A stretch of 33,877 bases of DNA, from assembly GCA_002390485.1 (NCBI GenBank), contig DGPO01000024.1, positions 36,216-70,092 of the forward strand, written 5' to 3'. Below are positions 24,649 to 33,877 of the stretch, piece after piece. Every line of letters begins with the position of its first letter. Within the stretch, counting starts at the first letter, position 1. The notes beneath the pieces were generated by a model that was not told the DNA's origin, did not search any database, and saw nothing but the letters and a program-made list of their open reading frames with translations. The DNA comes from Halieaceae bacterium UBA4438 (GTDB lineage: Bacteria > Pseudomonadota > Gammaproteobacteria > Pseudomonadales > Halieaceae). The translations under genes and the position numbers were made by a program.

Positions 24649-25794
24649 GTGTATAAAACGGCTGTCTTGGCGCTCGCAGACGGCACAGTTTTTCGTGGTC
24701 GTTCGGTCGGAGCAGACGGAAAAACTGTGGGTGAGGTCGTTTTCAACACGGCAATGACGGGATATCAGGAAATATTGACTGACCCCTCATACGCGCAGCA
24801 GATTGTAACGCTGACGTACCCCCATATTGGAAACACAGGAACGAATGCGGATGACGCTGAATCGTCGGGCGTTCACGCGGCAGGCTTAGTTATTCGAGAC
24901 CTTCCTCTAATCGCGTCGAATTTTAGGTCTGAACAAGACCTTGGCGACTACCTCGTCGAGCACAATACGGTGTGTATTGCCGATATTGATACGCGCAAGC
25001 TGACACGAATTATTAGAGAAAAGGGTGTGCAGGCGGGTTGTATTTTGACCGGCGAGGCAGCCGATGAGGCCCTCGCGATTTCAGAGGCGCAAGGTTTTCC
25101 GGGTTTGAAGGGAATGGACCTTGCAAAGGTCGTTACAACGACGTTGCCCTATCAATGGAGTGATGCGACCTGGCAGCTGGGCGAGTCCGTGACCCATGCA
25201 CCGGCGCCTCGCTTCCATGTGGTTGCCCTCGATTTTGGGGTGAAGCGAAATATTCTTCGGATTTTAGTGGATCTGGGTTGTCGCGTGACGGTTATGCCTG
25301 CCCAGAGTACCTACGCCGACGTTGTCGCCTTGCGTCCAGATGGTGTTTTTCTCTCAAACGGACCGGGCGACCCGGAGCCCTGTGATTACGCAATCGATCT
25401 GGCGCGCCAGGTGATGGACGCCGGGACGCCGTTGTTTGGAATATGCCTTGGGCATCAGATTTTGGCATTGGCCAGCGGCGCCAAGACTGAAAAAATGAGT
25501 CACGGACACCATGGTGCGAATCACCCTGTTCAAGACTTATCGAATGGAACGGTCATGGTGACGAGTCAGAACCATGGATTTACTGTTTCGGACATTGATT
25601 TCCCCGAGACCCTTAGTGTCACTCATCGGTCTTTATTTGACGGTACTGTTCAGGGTATTCGGCGCACGGATACGCCGGCTTACAGTTTTCAGGGTCACCC
25701 GGAAGCGAGTCCGGGACCGCACGATGCCAAATATTTATTTGACGCCTTTATTGAGGCAATGACCCGCGTGGTCTCTTCCCGAGGAGCCGCCTGA
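24649..25794 (+). CDS. carA: Carbamoyl-phosphate synthase small subunit CarA
   Basis: CarA is the glutamine amidotransferase subunit that supplies ammonia to CarB for carbamoyl phosphate (arginine and pyrimidine synthesis). It starts at GTG, with GGAGG 7 nt upstream. The 381-residue protein has the N-terminal CarA domain ([19 protein letters not shown]) and the class I amidotransferase domain. The catalytic residues are Cys266 (GICLGHQ), His350 and Glu352 (QGHPEAS), each three positions lower than in E. coli. The stop overlaps the carB start by one base. It is not preceded by dapB here, unlike many gammaproteobacteria. Confidence 0.97.
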   Translation: MYKTAVLALADGTVFRGRSVGADGKTVGEVVFNTAMTGYQEILTDPSYAQQIVTLTYPHIGNTGTNADDAESSGVHAAGLVIRDLPLIASNFRSEQDLGDYLVEHNTVCIADIDTRKLTRIIREKGVQAGCILTGEAADEALAISEAQGFPGLKGMDLAKVVTTTLPYQWSDATWQLGESVTHAPAPRFHVVALDFGVKRNILRILVDLGCRVTVMPAQSTYADVVALRPDGVFLSNGPGDPEPCDYAIDLARQVMDAGTPLFGICLGHQILALASGAKTEKMSHGHHGANHPVQDLSNGTVMVTSQNHGFTVSDIDFPETLSVTHRSLFDGTVQGIRRTDTPAYSFQGHPEASPGPHDAKYLFDAFIEAMTRVVSSRGAA

Positions 25795-28700
25795 TGCCAA
25801 GACGAACCGATTTAGAGAGTATTCTCATTCTCGGTGCAGGCCCTATTGTGATTGGCCAGGCTTGTGAGTTCGACTACTCGGGCGCTCAAGCATGCAAGGC
25901 GCTCCGCGAGGAGGGATATCGCGTTATTTTGGTGAACTCGAACCCAGCCACCATTATGACGGACCCTGCAATGGCGGACGCGACCTATATTGAGCCCGTC
26001 GAGTGGCAAACGGTTGCAAAGATAATCGAGAAAGAGCGACCGAGTGCATTGCTGCCCACTATGGGTGGTCAGACCGCGTTGAACTGTGCGCTGAAGCTCG
26101 ACGCTGAGGGTGTACTTGCGAAGTACAACGTCGAGATGATCGGCGCGACTCAAGAGGCCATCGACAAGGCTGAGGATCGCGAAAAGTTCGATATCGCGAT
26201 GAAGAAGATCGGTCTAGAAACCCCGCGCGCGGAGATTGCCCACACGCTGGAAGAGGCTTTTGGCGTCCTGGAGAAGGTGGGCTTCCCCTGTATTATTCGG
26301 CCGTCCTTTACGATGGGTGGATCCGGCGGTGGCATTGCCTACAACCGTGTCGAGTTCGAGACAATTTGCAAACGCGGATTGGAATTATCACCGACCAATG
26401 AGTTGTTAATTGACGAGTCATTGATTGGTTGGAAAGAGTTTGAAATGGAGGTGGTTCGAGACAAGAACGATAATTGTATTATCGTTTGTTCGATCGAAAA
26501 CCTTGACGCAATGGGCGTGCATACCGGTGACTCGATCACCGTGGCTCCTGCACAGACGCTGACCGACAAAGAATATCAGGTAATGCGAAACGCCTCTTTG
26601 GCGGTGTTGCGTGAGATTGGTGTTGAGACTGGTGGTTCCAACGTGCAGTTTGGACAATGTCCAGATACGGGACGCATCGTGGTTATCGAAATGAATCCTA
26701 GAGTCTCGCGGTCCTCTGCGCTTGCCTCAAAAGCGACGGGCTTTCCCATTGCAAAGGTAGCGGCAAAGCTGGCGGTGGGATACACACTGGACGAGTTGGC
26801 GAATGATATTACCGGTGGCGTTACGCCGGCCTCCTTTGAACCCGCAATTGATTATGTTGTTACAAAGGTGCCTCGTTTTGCATTTGAAAAATTTGCGACC
26901 GCAGATGCTCGATTAACGACCCAAATGAAGTCTGTGGGAGAGGTCATGGCGATTGGACGTACGTTCCAAGAGTCCATGCAAAAAGCATTGCGCGGTCTGG
27001 AGGTTGGATCGGCAGGCTTTGAGCCGCGGCTGGTTGTGACAGACAATGATTCACGCGTTGAATTGATTAAGCAGCTGACGCATCCGGGTGCAGATCGCAT
27101 TTGGTACCTCGCCGATGCATTTCGAGCCGACCTTTCCCTCGAGGAAATCTACGGCTACTCCGGTGTTGATCCCTGGTTTTTGGTTCAAATTGAAGACATC
27201 GTTCGACGTGAAGAAGCGCTCCAGGGTCGCTCGCTTGACGCGTTGACCTACGACGATCTTCGCGTACTCAAGCGGAAGGGATTCTCGGACAAGCGTATAG
27301 CAACTGTGCTGGAAGTCCCCGAACATGCAGTCCGTGATCGTCGCCATCGCCTCAATTTGCGTCCGGTCTACAAGCGAGTTGATACCTGTGCGGCTGAATT
27401 TTCGTCTGCCACCGCCTACATGTACTCCACTTACGAAGAGGAGTGTGAAGCTGCTCCAAGTGATCGAGAGAAGATCATTGTGTTGGGCGGTGGGCCCAAT
27501 CGGATTGGTCAGGGTATTGAATTTGATTACTGCTGTGTTCACGCGGCGCAAGCGATGGCGGAGGACGGTTATGAGACCATCATGATCAACTGCAATCCGG
27601 AGACCGTCTCGACCGACTACGACACGTCGGATCGTTTGTTCTTTGAGCCGGTGACGTTAGAGGACGTTCTCGAGATTGTTGATCTTGAAAAGCCCAAGGG
27701 TGTCATTGTTCAGTTTGGCGGTCAGACCCCGCTTAAATTAGCACGAGCCCTAGAGTCCGCGGGCGTCCCTATTATTGGCACAACACCGGATCAGATTGAT
27801 CGCGCAGAAGACCGCGAGCGGTTTCAAAAAATGATTCAAGAGCTGGACCTACTTCAGCCTGCAAATACGACGGTCAGAAGCGTCGATGCGGCGGTGGTTG
27901 CTGCGCAAGATATTGGTTTTCCGCTCGTTGTTCGACCCTCTTATGTTTTGGGAGGTCGTGCGATGGAGATTGTGCATCGCAAAGAGGATCTGTTGCGCTA
28001 CATGCGCGACGCCGTTCAGGTTTCTGACGACTCGCCCGTGTTGTTGGATAGCTTTTTAAGTGCCGCGATAGAGGTCGACATTGATGCGGTCTCGGACGGA
28101 CAGCACGTGGTCATTGGTTCGATTATGCAGCACATTGAGCAGGCGGGTATTCACTCGGGAGACTCTGCGTGTTCACTACCGCCTTACAGTTTGCCGGCTG
28201 ACGTTCAAGATGAAATGCGCGACATTGTGAAGGCAATGGCCATTGAGCTTGAGGTGAAGGGGCTGATGAATGTTCAGCTGGCCTGGCAGGACGATGAGAT
28301 CTTTGTGATCGAGGTTAATCCGCGAGCGTCGCGGACGGTCCCCTTCGTCTCCAAAGCCATCGGTGTTTCACTGGCGAAAATTGCTGCCCGCTGCATGGCC
28401 GGCCAATCACTCCAAGCGCAGGGATTCACTAAGGAAGTGGTACCGAGTTACTTCAGCGTGAAGGAAGCGGTGTTGCCCTTTAATAAGTTCCCCGGCATTG
28501 ACCCCATTCTTGGACCAGAGATGAAATCTACGGGCGAGGTGATGGGCACGGGACTGACCTTTGCCGACGCTTTTGCAAAGGCTCAGCTGGGTGCGGGAGA
28601 CGTTACGCCGCAGTCTGGATTGGCCTTGTTCAGTGTGCGAGACGCGGATAAAGCCGCCGCAATTGATGTCGCCAAGCGACTTGTCGATACTGGTTTTACG

Positions 28701-29018
28701 CTCGCAGCAACCAAGGGCACTGCTGCTGCGCTTAAGGAGGCGGGCCTTGACGTCCGGTTGGTGAACAAGGTTGCGGAAGGTCGACCGCATATTGTTGACC
28801 TTATTAAGAACGACGAAGCGTCACTCATTATTAATACGACAGAGGGTCGAACGGCGATTCTCGACTCGGCATCTATTCGGTCGAGTGCCGAGCAGCATCA
28901 GGTGTTCTACACTACGACTTTGGCTGCAGCCGACGCCATATGCATGTCGTTGGAGCGAGAACCTGATGGGCAGGTCCGCAGGCTGCAAGACTTGCATGTG
29001 AGTTTGGCAAATGAATAA
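25794..29018 (+). CDS. carB: Carbamoyl-phosphate synthase large subunit CarB
   Basis: The 1074-residue large subunit makes carbamoyl phosphate from bicarbonate, ammonia and two ATP. Two homologous ATP-grasp halves are visible. The first has [19 protein letters not shown] and [16 protein letters not shown]. The second begins with [19 protein letters not shown] at about residue 560 and has [14 protein letters not shown]. The C-terminal MGS-like allosteric domain (about 940-1074, [18 protein letters not shown]) is present. Length equals E. coli CarB within one residue. The start codon is shared with the carA stop (TGATG). greA begins 8 bp inside its end. Confidence 0.98.
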   Translation: MPRRTDLESILILGAGPIVIGQACEFDYSGAQACKALREEGYRVILVNSNPATIMTDPAMADATYIEPVEWQTVAKIIEKERPSALLPTMGGQTALNCALKLDAEGVLAKYNVEMIGATQEAIDKAEDREKFDIAMKKIGLETPRAEIAHTLEEAFGVLEKVGFPCIIRPSFTMGGSGGGIAYNRVEFETICKRGLELSPTNELLIDESLIGWKEFEMEVVRDKNDNCIIVCSIENLDAMGVHTGDSITVAPAQTLTDKEYQVMRNASLAVLREIGVETGGSNVQFGQCPDTGRIVVIEMNPRVSRSSALASKATGFPIAKVAAKLAVGYTLDELANDITGGVTPASFEPAIDYVVTKVPRFAFEKFATADARLTTQMKSVGEVMAIGRTFQESMQKALRGLEVGSAGFEPRLVVTDNDSRVELIKQLTHPGADRIWYLADAFRADLSLEEIYGYSGVDPWFLVQIEDIVRREEALQGRSLDALTYDDLRVLKRKGFSDKRIATVLEVPEHAVRDRRHRLNLRPVYKRVDTCAAEFSSATAYMYSTYEEECEAAPSDREKIIVLGGGPNRIGQGIEFDYCCVHAAQAMAEDGYETIMINCNPETVSTDYDTSDRLFFEPVTLEDVLEIVDLEKPKGVIVQFGGQTPLKLARALESAGVPIIGTTPDQIDRAEDRERFQKMIQELDLLQPANTTVRSVDAAVVAAQDIGFPLVVRPSYVLGGRAMEIVHRKEDLLRYMRDAVQVSDDSPVLLDSFLSAAIEVDIDAVSDGQHVVIGSIMQHIEQAGIHSGDSACSLPPYSLPADVQDEMRDIVKAMAIELEVKGLMNVQLAWQDDEIFVIEVNPRASRTVPFVSKAIGVSLAKIAARCMAGQSLQAQGFTKEVVPSYFSVKEAVLPFNKFPGIDPILGPEMKSTGEVMGTGLTFADAFAKAQLGAGDVTPQSGLALFSVRDADKAAAIDVAKRLVDTGFTLAATKGTAAALKEAGLDVRLVNKVAEGRPHIVDLIKNDEASLIINTTEGRTAILDSASIRSSAEQHQVFYTTTLAAADAICMSLEREPDGQVRRLQDLHVSLANE

Positions 29019-29487
29019 AGTCCCGATGACGGTCGCAGGTGAAGCGACACTGCGAGAAGAGCTTGAGCGATTAAAAAAGGTCGATAGACCGCGTATTGTC
29101 GCAGCGATCGCCGAGGCGCGAGAGCACGGTGATCTCAAGGAAAATGCGGAGTATCACGCGGCGCGTGAGCAGCAGAGTTTTGCCGAGGGGCGGATTAAGG
29201 AGCTTGAATACAAATTATCGAATGCGCAGGTGATCGATATTTTGACGCTCACGCCTACTGGACGTGTTCTATTTGGGGCGACCGTGGATTTGATAAACGT
29301 TGATGACGACTCTCAGGTCACTTACCGCATTGTGGGTGAGGACGAAGCAGACGTTAAGCAAAATATGATTTCCGTGAGTTCACCCATTGCGCGAGCGCTC
29401 GTCGGTAAGTCAGAGGGCGATGAGGTTGTCGTCAAAGCGCCGAGTGGTGATATTTATTACGAGATTGAACAGGTGCGCCACCTCTGA
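29011..29487 (+). CDS. greA: Transcription elongation factor GreA
   Basis: GreA rescues backtracked RNA polymerase by stimulating transcript cleavage. The 158-residue protein has the N-terminal coiled coil with the tip motif [19 protein letters not shown] (acidic residues used in the polymerase channel). The C-terminal FKBP-like domain has the usual end ([16 protein letters not shown]). Its ATG overlaps the carB stop by 8 bp, so it is likely in the same transcript; carB-greA adjacency is common in gammaproteobacteria. Confidence 0.97.
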   Translation: MNKVPMTVAGEATLREELERLKKVDRPRIVAAIAEAREHGDLKENAEYHAAREQQSFAEGRIKELEYKLSNAQVIDILTLTPTGRVLFGATVDLINVDDDSQVTYRIVGEDEADVKQNMISVSSPIARALVGKSEGDEVVVKAPSGDIYYEIEQVRHL

Positions 29488-29511
29488 CGTCGAGGTGACG
29501 GTCTGACTGCC

Positions 29512-29772
29512 ATGTCTAATACCCGGAATTTGATGAGCCTTTGGTCTCTTTCAGTCGGTGCGTCTGCAAGTGTGAGCTCGGTAACGGGCGGCACGGGTAA
29601 TGCGGCCGCACAGCGGTTAATCGATATTGGCTTTCGCAAGGGGCAAACGGTCAGCTGCCTCCTTCAACCTGGTTTTGGAGCGCCGCGCGTTTTCGCCTTG
29701 GGTAATGCGACCTACAGTCTCGATAAGGAAACCGCCGACCTCGTTATTCTCACGGACGACAGACCATCATGA
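29512..29772 (+). CDS. feoA: Ferrous iron transport protein FeoA
   Basis: FeoA is a small cytosolic SH3-like protein that works with FeoB in Fe2+ uptake. The 86-residue frame has the QRLIDIGFRKGQTVSCLL core and ends in the TADLVILT strand. ATG at 29533 (MSLWSLSVG, with CGGAA upstream) is an alternative start that fits the family N-terminus; ATG 29512 has no good ribosome site. The stop overlaps the feoB start by 4 bp (ATGA). Position 24 bp after greA suggests run-on transcription, and no Fur box is evident in that gap. Confidence 0.87.
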   Translation: MSNTRNLMSLWSLSVGASASVSSVTGGTGNAAAQRLIDIGFRKGQTVSCLLQPGFGAPRVFALGNATYSLDKETADLVILTDDRPS

Positions 29773-31586
29773 AGAACGTGCTTCTAGTGGGTGCACCAAA
29801 TTCAGGGAAAAGCGCGCTATTTAACCGATTAACCGGATTGCAGCACAAGGTGGCCAACTACCCTGGCATTACGATTGACGTAGGCTCTGGTGCATTGCGA
29901 TCAGATACCCGAGCACAGGTTTGGGATTTCCCCGGGACGTACTCTTTAAATGCGATCTCTGGTGAAGAAGAAGTGGCAATAGACGCCCTTCGTTCAGCAT
30001 TGGCAGACGAGCGACCTGCAGTCGTCGCTATGGTGCTGGATGCAACCCGACTCGAAAAAGGCCTGACCTATTGTCTGCAGGTGGCCCGCGAAGCTGCACG
30101 GTCTAAAAAGCCATTTCTAGTGCTGCTCAACATGATGGATATTCTTGAGCACAATGAGCTTGCACTTGATCTCGACGGATTACGTGCGTCGCTGGGTGTG
30201 CCTGTGCTGCCGGTCAGTGCGAGAACCGGTAATGGCGTTGAGGCCGCCGAGGCGGCGCTGCTCAATGCAAGTGCAGCGCAATCGCCTTGGGCAGATACGC
30301 CCGATGCACTGATTGAGGGCTCGGCCCAACAAATAGCCGATCGTTTTGTTCCTCAGGGTGAATTATTAGTGCGTCGGCAGGCCAAGATTGACAGCTGGTT
30401 GCTTGGGACTGCCTCTGGCGGCGTGGCTTTTGTCGTTATTATGACGCTGTTTTTCCAAGCGATTTTTACATGGTCGGCACCGTTAATGGATGGCGTCGAA
30501 GCATTTATTTTGGGTCTTGGCGCCTGGTTAGTGCCTTTGGTTCCAGAGGGGATTTTCGCCGACTTTTTTGAGGATGCCGTATTTGGTGGCCTCGGTGCAT
30601 TCTTGGTGTTTGTGCCTCAAATCTTTGTTTTGACGCTGATTATTGGCGCTTTAGAGGACTCCGGGTATCTCGCAAGAGCCGCACTCATTTGTCACAGACC
30701 ACTGAGCTATTTTGGTCTGTCGGGCAAAAGTTTTGTGCCATTGCTTTCTGGGGTGGCGTGCGCGATACCGGCTATCTATGCCGCGAGAACGATGTCGTCC
30801 CGGCAAGAGCGTTTGATGACCTACGTTGCTATTCCACTGATGCCCTGCTCCGCGCGATTACCCGTTTACGCACTGCTGATCACGGTCTTAATTCCCGATA
30901 CGACGGCCTTTGGTGGGCTGTTGGGCTGGCAGGGTCTCGTCATGTCCGGTATTTATTTTTTTGGCATTGTATCGGCACTGCTTGTGGCCTCCGTTGCAAG
31001 CAGGTTGGGTGAGTCTGAGTCGCGTAAGCAGGCCTTTATACTCGAGCTGCCCGCGTATCGGACACCCAATATCTTGCCCATTATTCATGCGTCGGTGAAT
31101 CGGGCCGGGCACTTCATACAAAAAGCGGGCAGTATTATTTTCACTGTTACGGTTGTGGTCTGGTTCCTGGGCTACTTCCCCAACGGTGGCGAGGATCTGT
31201 CGGCGTCTTGGTTGGCAGTGTTGGGTACTTGGATTCAGCCTGTTTTTGAGCCACTCGGACTAGACTGGCGTTATGGCGTTGCAATTTTGGCCTCGTTTTT
31301 GGCCCGGGAGGTCTTTGTAGGGACTTTGGGTACTATTTTTGGTATCGAGAACGCAGATGATGACCCTGCGCCGCTTGCTGAGCGGATCACAGAGTCGGGG
31401 CTGACTGCGGCGTCTGGCGCGGCGCTGGTGGTGTTTTTTACGATTGCACTTCAGTGCGTTTCGACGGTGGCGTTGCTTGCAAGAGAATCAAAGTCGACCG
31501 GTTTTGCCATGCGACTGCTGTTGAGTTATCTCGTTTTAGCCTGGATTGCAGCATTTGCAGTTCATGGATTGGTTTCTCTATTCTAG
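29769..31586 (+). CDS. feoB: Ferrous iron transporter FeoB (compact form)
   Basis: FeoB is the membrane Fe2+ transporter with an N-terminal GTPase. G1 is GAPNSGKS (residues 8-15), G3 is the DFPG segment and G4 is NMMD. A short helical linker leads to the membrane domain. The two conserved pore motifs are present as GKSFVPLLSGVACAIP and PLMPCSARLPVYALL. At 605 residues it is clearly shorter than E. coli FeoB (about 770), with a reduced linker and loops but no sign of a frameshift. No feoC follows. It overlaps a convergent reverse-strand gene at a shared CTAG stop. Confidence 0.93.
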   Translation: MKNVLLVGAPNSGKSALFNRLTGLQHKVANYPGITIDVGSGALRSDTRAQVWDFPGTYSLNAISGEEEVAIDALRSALADERPAVVAMVLDATRLEKGLTYCLQVAREAARSKKPFLVLLNMMDILEHNELALDLDGLRASLGVPVLPVSARTGNGVEAAEAALLNASAAQSPWADTPDALIEGSAQQIADRFVPQGELLVRRQAKIDSWLLGTASGGVAFVVIMTLFFQAIFTWSAPLMDGVEAFILGLGAWLVPLVPEGIFADFFEDAVFGGLGAFLVFVPQIFVLTLIIGALEDSGYLARAALICHRPLSYFGLSGKSFVPLLSGVACAIPAIYAARTMSSRQERLMTYVAIPLMPCSARLPVYALLITVLIPDTTAFGGLLGWQGLVMSGIYFFGIVSALLVASVASRLGESESRKQAFILELPAYRTPNILPIIHASVNRAGHFIQKAGSIIFTVTVVVWFLGYFPNGGEDLSASWLAVLGTWIQPVFEPLGLDWRYGVAILASFLAREVFVGTLGTIFGIENADDDPAPLAERITESGLTAASGAALVVFFTIALQCVSTVALLARESKSTGFAMRLLLSYLVLAWIAAFAVHGLVSLF

Positions 31587-31933
31587 CGAGGCTCCTCGCG
31601 TGCATGCTGAAACAGCTTGAGTTCTGTGAGGAGTAATTGTGCTGCCATTCGAATCATTAACGAATGGTGATGCCTCCTTTGTCTGTCTGCCCCCGCTTCT
31701 ATTTCCTGTTGCAGCTGCGCAATTTGCACAGTCGTCAGGTCATCAGGTAGGTTCACTGAGAACGAAAAATCAGCGGTGTCCTGTGCTTCCCCATAGACCT
31801 TGAGGAGTAAGGCTGTGGCATGAGCGATCAACGTCTCGTCGGCGCCTTTGTCTCTGAGGAGGGCGGTGAAATTTTCCGTTAAAAACGCATAGGCCTGCTT
31901 CTCACGACTCGGAAATTCGAGGACGTTAGACAT
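31583..31933 (-). CDS. Hypothetical protein downstream of yhbY
   Basis: This is a 116-residue protein I do not recognise. It has no signal peptide or membrane helix. It looks mostly helical: an N-terminal MSNVLEFPSREK segment, then ALLLKVYGEAQDTADF and a central acidic/polar stretch. An unusual RQRRHHHS cluster (about residues 87-94) precedes a final helix. It starts on the base where yhbY stops (TAATG), so the two are translationally coupled. A role near ribosome assembly or RNA is only a guess from this position. Its stop shares CTAG with feoB. Confidence 0.75.
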   Translation of the reverse strand: MSNVLEFPSREKQAYAFLTENFTALLRDKGADETLIAHATALLLKVYGEAQDTADFSFSVNLPDDLTTVQIAQLQQEIEAGADRQRRHHHSLMIRMAAQLLLTELKLFQHAREEPR

Positions 31934-32235
31934 TAAAGAGGGCGTTGAAGGTTCGACTTCCGCGGGTCGGCACCCGGTGAGTGCCGCAGCAGTGTCGCGG
32001 TGTGACCTATTTTTTGGACGAGTTCGGCGGCGCTGGTTTCTGTGAGGCTTTTTATAATGGTGTCGCGGGCCTCTCGATCTCCCACGTTGACTCTAATTTT
32101 AACGAGTTCGTGATCTGTCAGTGCACGATCGAGTTCACTCTGAATGCCTTCGGTTAAGCCTTGGCCGCCCACAGTTACAATGGGATGAAGTTTGTGCGCA
32201 ATGGCGCGATATTGTTTCAGTAATCGGTTTTCCAC
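31933..32235 (-). CDS. yhbY: YhbY-family CRM-domain RNA-binding protein
   Basis: This small (100-residue) CRM-domain protein is associated with ribosome assembly (pre-50S binding in E. coli). GTG at 32235 gives MENRLLKQYRAIAHKLHPIV, matching the family N-terminus, and GAGAG lies upstream. A longer frame to 32292 overlaps the rlmE leader and was rejected. The RNA-contacting GxxG loop is in TVGGQGLTEG, and LVKIRVNVGDREAR is also typical. It is divergent from rlmE-ftsH, the usual gammaproteobacterial arrangement. Confidence 0.93.
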   Translation of the reverse strand: MENRLLKQYRAIAHKLHPIVTVGGQGLTEGIQSELDRALTDHELVKIRVNVGDREARDTIIKSLTETSAAELVQKIGHTATLLRHSPGADPRKSNLQRPL

Positions 32236-32312
32236 GTTGTGACTCTCAGGTGGTGAGTTGAATAGTGTACGAACTGGTATTCTACCGGTCATTGGTTCAG
32301 GAGTCCCTCAAA

Positions 32313-32936
32313 ATGGCAAAGAAGCGTAGTTCGAGTAAGGCGTGGCTCAAGGAACATCGCGACGATGTTTATGTCCAGCGTGCGCAAGCCGAGGGCTACC
32401 GATCCAGGGCCTGCTATAAGCTTCTCGAGCTCAATGACAAAGATCGGTTTATACGGCCGGGAATGACAGTGGTTGATTTGGGCAGTGCGCCTGGAGGTTG
32501 GTCCCAAGTCGCCGCGCACCTTGTGGGGCATAAAGGCCGAGTGGTGGCGAGTGATATTCTTCCAATGGACGCGTTGGCGGGCGTTGATTTCATTGAGGGC
32601 GATTTTACCGAGCAGACCGTGTTTGATCACATTCAGCAGGTCATTGGGGAGAGCGTCCCATCCGCTGTGCTCTCAGATATGGCGCCTAATATGAGTGGCA
32701 TCGTCAGTGTGGATCAGCCCAAGGCGATGTATTTAGTCGAGCTTGCGCTCGATCTTGCGGTGCAGATTCTCCCCCAAGGTGGCGTTTTTGTGGCCAAAGT
32801 ATTCCATGGAGAAGGATTTGATGAGTGGCTCAAATCTGTACGCGAGCGTTTTCTGACGGTCCACAGTCGAAAGCCTGCTGCGTCCAGACCCCGGTCTAAA
32901 GAGGTCTATGTGGTGGCCAAAGGTTTTCGCGGATAG
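32313..32936 (+). CDS. rlmE: 23S rRNA 2'-O-ribose methyltransferase RlmE (FtsJ/RrmJ)
   Basis: RlmE methylates U2552 of 23S rRNA using SAM. The start MAKKRSSSKAW has AGGAGT about 10 nt upstream; an earlier in-frame start was rejected. The 207-residue protein carries the SAM motif VVDLGSAPGGWSQ. The catalytic tetrad is Lys36, Asp122 (LSDMAP), Lys162 (FVAKVFHGEG) and Glu197 (SKEVYVVAKG), each two positions lower than E. coli K38/D124/K164/E199. It lies directly upstream of ftsH, as usual. Confidence 0.97.
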   Translation: MAKKRSSSKAWLKEHRDDVYVQRAQAEGYRSRACYKLLELNDKDRFIRPGMTVVDLGSAPGGWSQVAAHLVGHKGRVVASDILPMDALAGVDFIEGDFTEQTVFDHIQQVIGESVPSAVLSDMAPNMSGIVSVDQPKAMYLVELALDLAVQILPQGGVFVAKVFHGEGFDEWLKSVRERFLTVHSRKPAASRPRSKEVYVVAKGFRG

Positions 32937-32963
32937 AGCCAATCCCAAGAAATTCGCGTAGAT

Positions 32964-32993
32964 CCTTGAAATAGGGTGTAACCGTCTCCATGT
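32964..32993 (+). promoter_or_regulatory. Candidate heat-shock (sigma-32) promoter before ftsH
   Basis: CCTTGAAA (32964-32971) matches the sigma-32 -35 core CTTGAA. CTCCATGT (32986-32993) matches the -10 consensus CCCCATNT at 7 of 8 positions. The gap between CTTGAA and CTCCATGT is 15 nt, within the known range. It lies about 80 bp before the ftsH start, consistent with known heat-shock control of ftsH. Confidence 0.55.
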
Positions 32994-33026
32994 CTCTGAA
33001 AGTGCGCGGTTTTGCGAATAGCCCGC

Positions 33027-33032
33027 TATAAT
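33027..33032 (+). promoter_or_regulatory. Consensus -10 hexamer before ftsH
   Basis: A perfect TATAAT lies about 42 bp before the ftsH start. No convincing -35 is found 16-18 nt upstream (the region is GCGCGG-like) and there is no TG extension, so a housekeeping promoter here is only possible. It would complement the heat-shock-type site just upstream. Confidence 0.35.
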
Positions 33033-33074
33033 GGTGATCTGTTAAGCGCCAACGTTAGGTCGGAGGATGGTGAT

Positions 33075-33877
33075 TTGAACAATATGGCGAAGAATATGTT
33101 GTTGTGGCTCGCGATTGCAGCAGTGCTGTTGTCGGTGTTCAACAACTTCAATACACAGGGTCAAAACGAGCAAGTCGGTTACTCTGCGTTTATTCAAGAG
33201 GTGCAGAATGATCGCCTGTCGAAGGTGGTCGTTGACGGCTTGTCCATTAGTGCCGAGCGGAAGGATGGGTCAAGTTTTGAGACCATTCGACCAATGGTGG
33301 AAGATCCAAAGCTGATGGATGATCTCCTCACCCACAATGTGGTTGTTGAAGGTAAGCAGCCGGAGCAGCAGTCTGTTTGGACCCAGTTGCTCGTGGCGAG
33401 CTTCCCGATTTTAATCATCTTGGCTGTATTTATGTTTTTCATGCGGCAGATGCAAGGCGGTGGCGGTGGTCGTGGTGGTCCGATGAGCTTTGGTAAAAGC
33501 AAAGCAAAGTTGATGGGCGAAGATCAAATTACCACCACTTTTGCCGATGTCGCAGGCGTTGACGAGGCCAAGGAAGATGTTCAGGAGTTAGTCGAATTTT
33601 TGCGCGATCCCAGCCGGTTTCAAAAATTGGGCGGCCGGATTCCGCGCGGCGTGTTAATGGTGGGTCAGCCCGGAACCGGAAAAACGCTTCTCGCTAAAGC
33701 GATTGCGGGCGAAGCCAAAGTCCCGTTCTTCTCAATTTCTGGTTCTGACTTTGTAGAGATGTTTGTCGGTGTGGGCGCCTCGCGAGTCCGCGACATGTTC
33801 GATCAGGCAAAGAAACAGTCCCCCTGCATTATTTTTATCGACGAGATCGATGCGGTTGGACGACATCGAGGCGCCGG
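33075..33877 (+). CDS. ftsH: ATP-dependent zinc metalloprotease FtsH, N-terminal part (3' end outside window)
   Basis: FtsH is the membrane AAA+ protease that degrades sigma-32, LpxC and damaged membrane proteins. Visible are the first membrane helix ([19 protein letters not shown]), the periplasmic domain (to about residue 100) and the second helix followed by [12 protein letters not shown]. The AAA domain then has Walker A (GQPGTGKT, about residues 194-201 counted from the ATG at 33084) and Walker B (IIFIDEID). Start: TTG 33075 has GGAGG 8 nt upstream; the ATG at 33084 matches the usual MAKN start but is 17 nt from that site. The frame is open to the window end, where the zinc-protease domain is cut off. 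Confidence 0.96.
   Translation, partial: MNNMAKNMLLWLAIAAVLLSVFNNFNTQGQNEQVGYSAFIQEVQNDRLSKVVVDGLSISAERKDGSSFETIRPMVEDPKLMDDLLTHNVVVEGKQPEQQSVWTQLLVASFPILIILAVFMFFMRQMQGGGGGRGGPMSFGKSKAKLMGEDQITTTFADVAGVDEAKEDVQELVEFLRDPSRFQKLGGRIPRGVLMVGQPGTGKTLLAKAIAGEAKVPFFSISGSDFVEMFVGVGASRVRDMFDQAKKQSPCIIFIDEIDAVGRHRGA

Noticed and set aside
32236..32292. Longer yhbY start at 32292
   Set aside because: It adds 19 residues absent from the family and would overlap the rlmE leader; GTG 32235 gives the normal N-terminus.
33067..33078. Four-codon upstream ORF (ATG GTG ATT TGA) overlapping the ftsH TTG
   Set aside because: The ATG directly touches the GGAGG site, too close for initiation.
1..33877. Mobile elements, prophage, CRISPR or rRNA
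   Set aside because: No transposase, integrase, repeat-spacer pattern or rRNA sequence was found by eye in the window.

Overview
This window comes from a gammaproteobacterium, most likely a marine aerobic heterotroph. The tol-pal-cpoB-queE-queC-tRNA-Lys order, the carAB-greA and yhbY/rlmE/ftsH blocks, moderate GC and several fatty-acid degradation genes suggest the Cellvibrionales/Halieaceae (OM60/NOR5) area. That placement is an inference from gene order and protein style; no search was run. No insertion sequence, integrase, phage gene or CRISPR array was seen.

Layout. (1) 1-4645: the 3' end of tolA, then tolB, pal and cpoB (envelope constriction and outer-membrane stability), then queE and queC (preQ0 synthesis for queuosine). 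(2) 4706-4813: tRNA-Lys(UUU) with a clear intrinsic terminator. (3) 4916-10629: an accessory stretch with an SCP-x-type thiolase overlapping a second thiolase that lacks one catalytic cysteine, a probable small reverse-strand gene, a PPOX-type flavoprotein, and a large DUF3604 lipoprotein with PHP-like metal-site motifs. (4) 10660-14237, reverse strand: an NRAMP-like transporter plus pxpA, pxpB and pxpC (ATP-dependent 5-oxoprolinase). (5) 14368-15510: a YeeN-type YebC protein convergent with a VOC-family protein. (6) 15511-15855: a 345-bp divergent gene-free region with two mutually exclusive hairpins and a palindromic operator overlapping a promoter. (7) 15856-22345: a seven-gene operon encoding an acyl-CoA dehydrogenase, MaoC hydratase, MFE-2-like dehydrogenase, thiolase, quinone oxidoreductase-like protein, iron alcohol dehydrogenase and thioesterase. 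(8) 22342-24391, reverse: an MFS exporter and an SDR. (9) 24649-31586: carA, carB, greA, feoA, feoB. (10) 31583-33877: a hypothetical gene and yhbY in reverse, then rlmE and the 5' part of ftsH forward, with a heat-shock-type promoter candidate before ftsH.

How the genes work together. The operon at 15856-22345 encodes one full turn of beta-oxidation with the (3R) stereochemistry of peroxisomal multifunctional enzyme 2. With the SCP-x-type thiolase upstream, the set resembles the peroxisomal pathway for branched or bulky acyl chains. The pxp operon is paired with a transporter of the NRAMP fold that has lost the metal-binding signature, so it may import an organic substrate. The flanking blocks are ordinary housekeeping genes. 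The least explained signals are an intrinsic terminator hairpin encoded inside the cpoB signal-peptide codons, the alternative hairpins at 15632-15685, the Cys-to-Ser thiolase and the metal-motif-less NRAMP protein.
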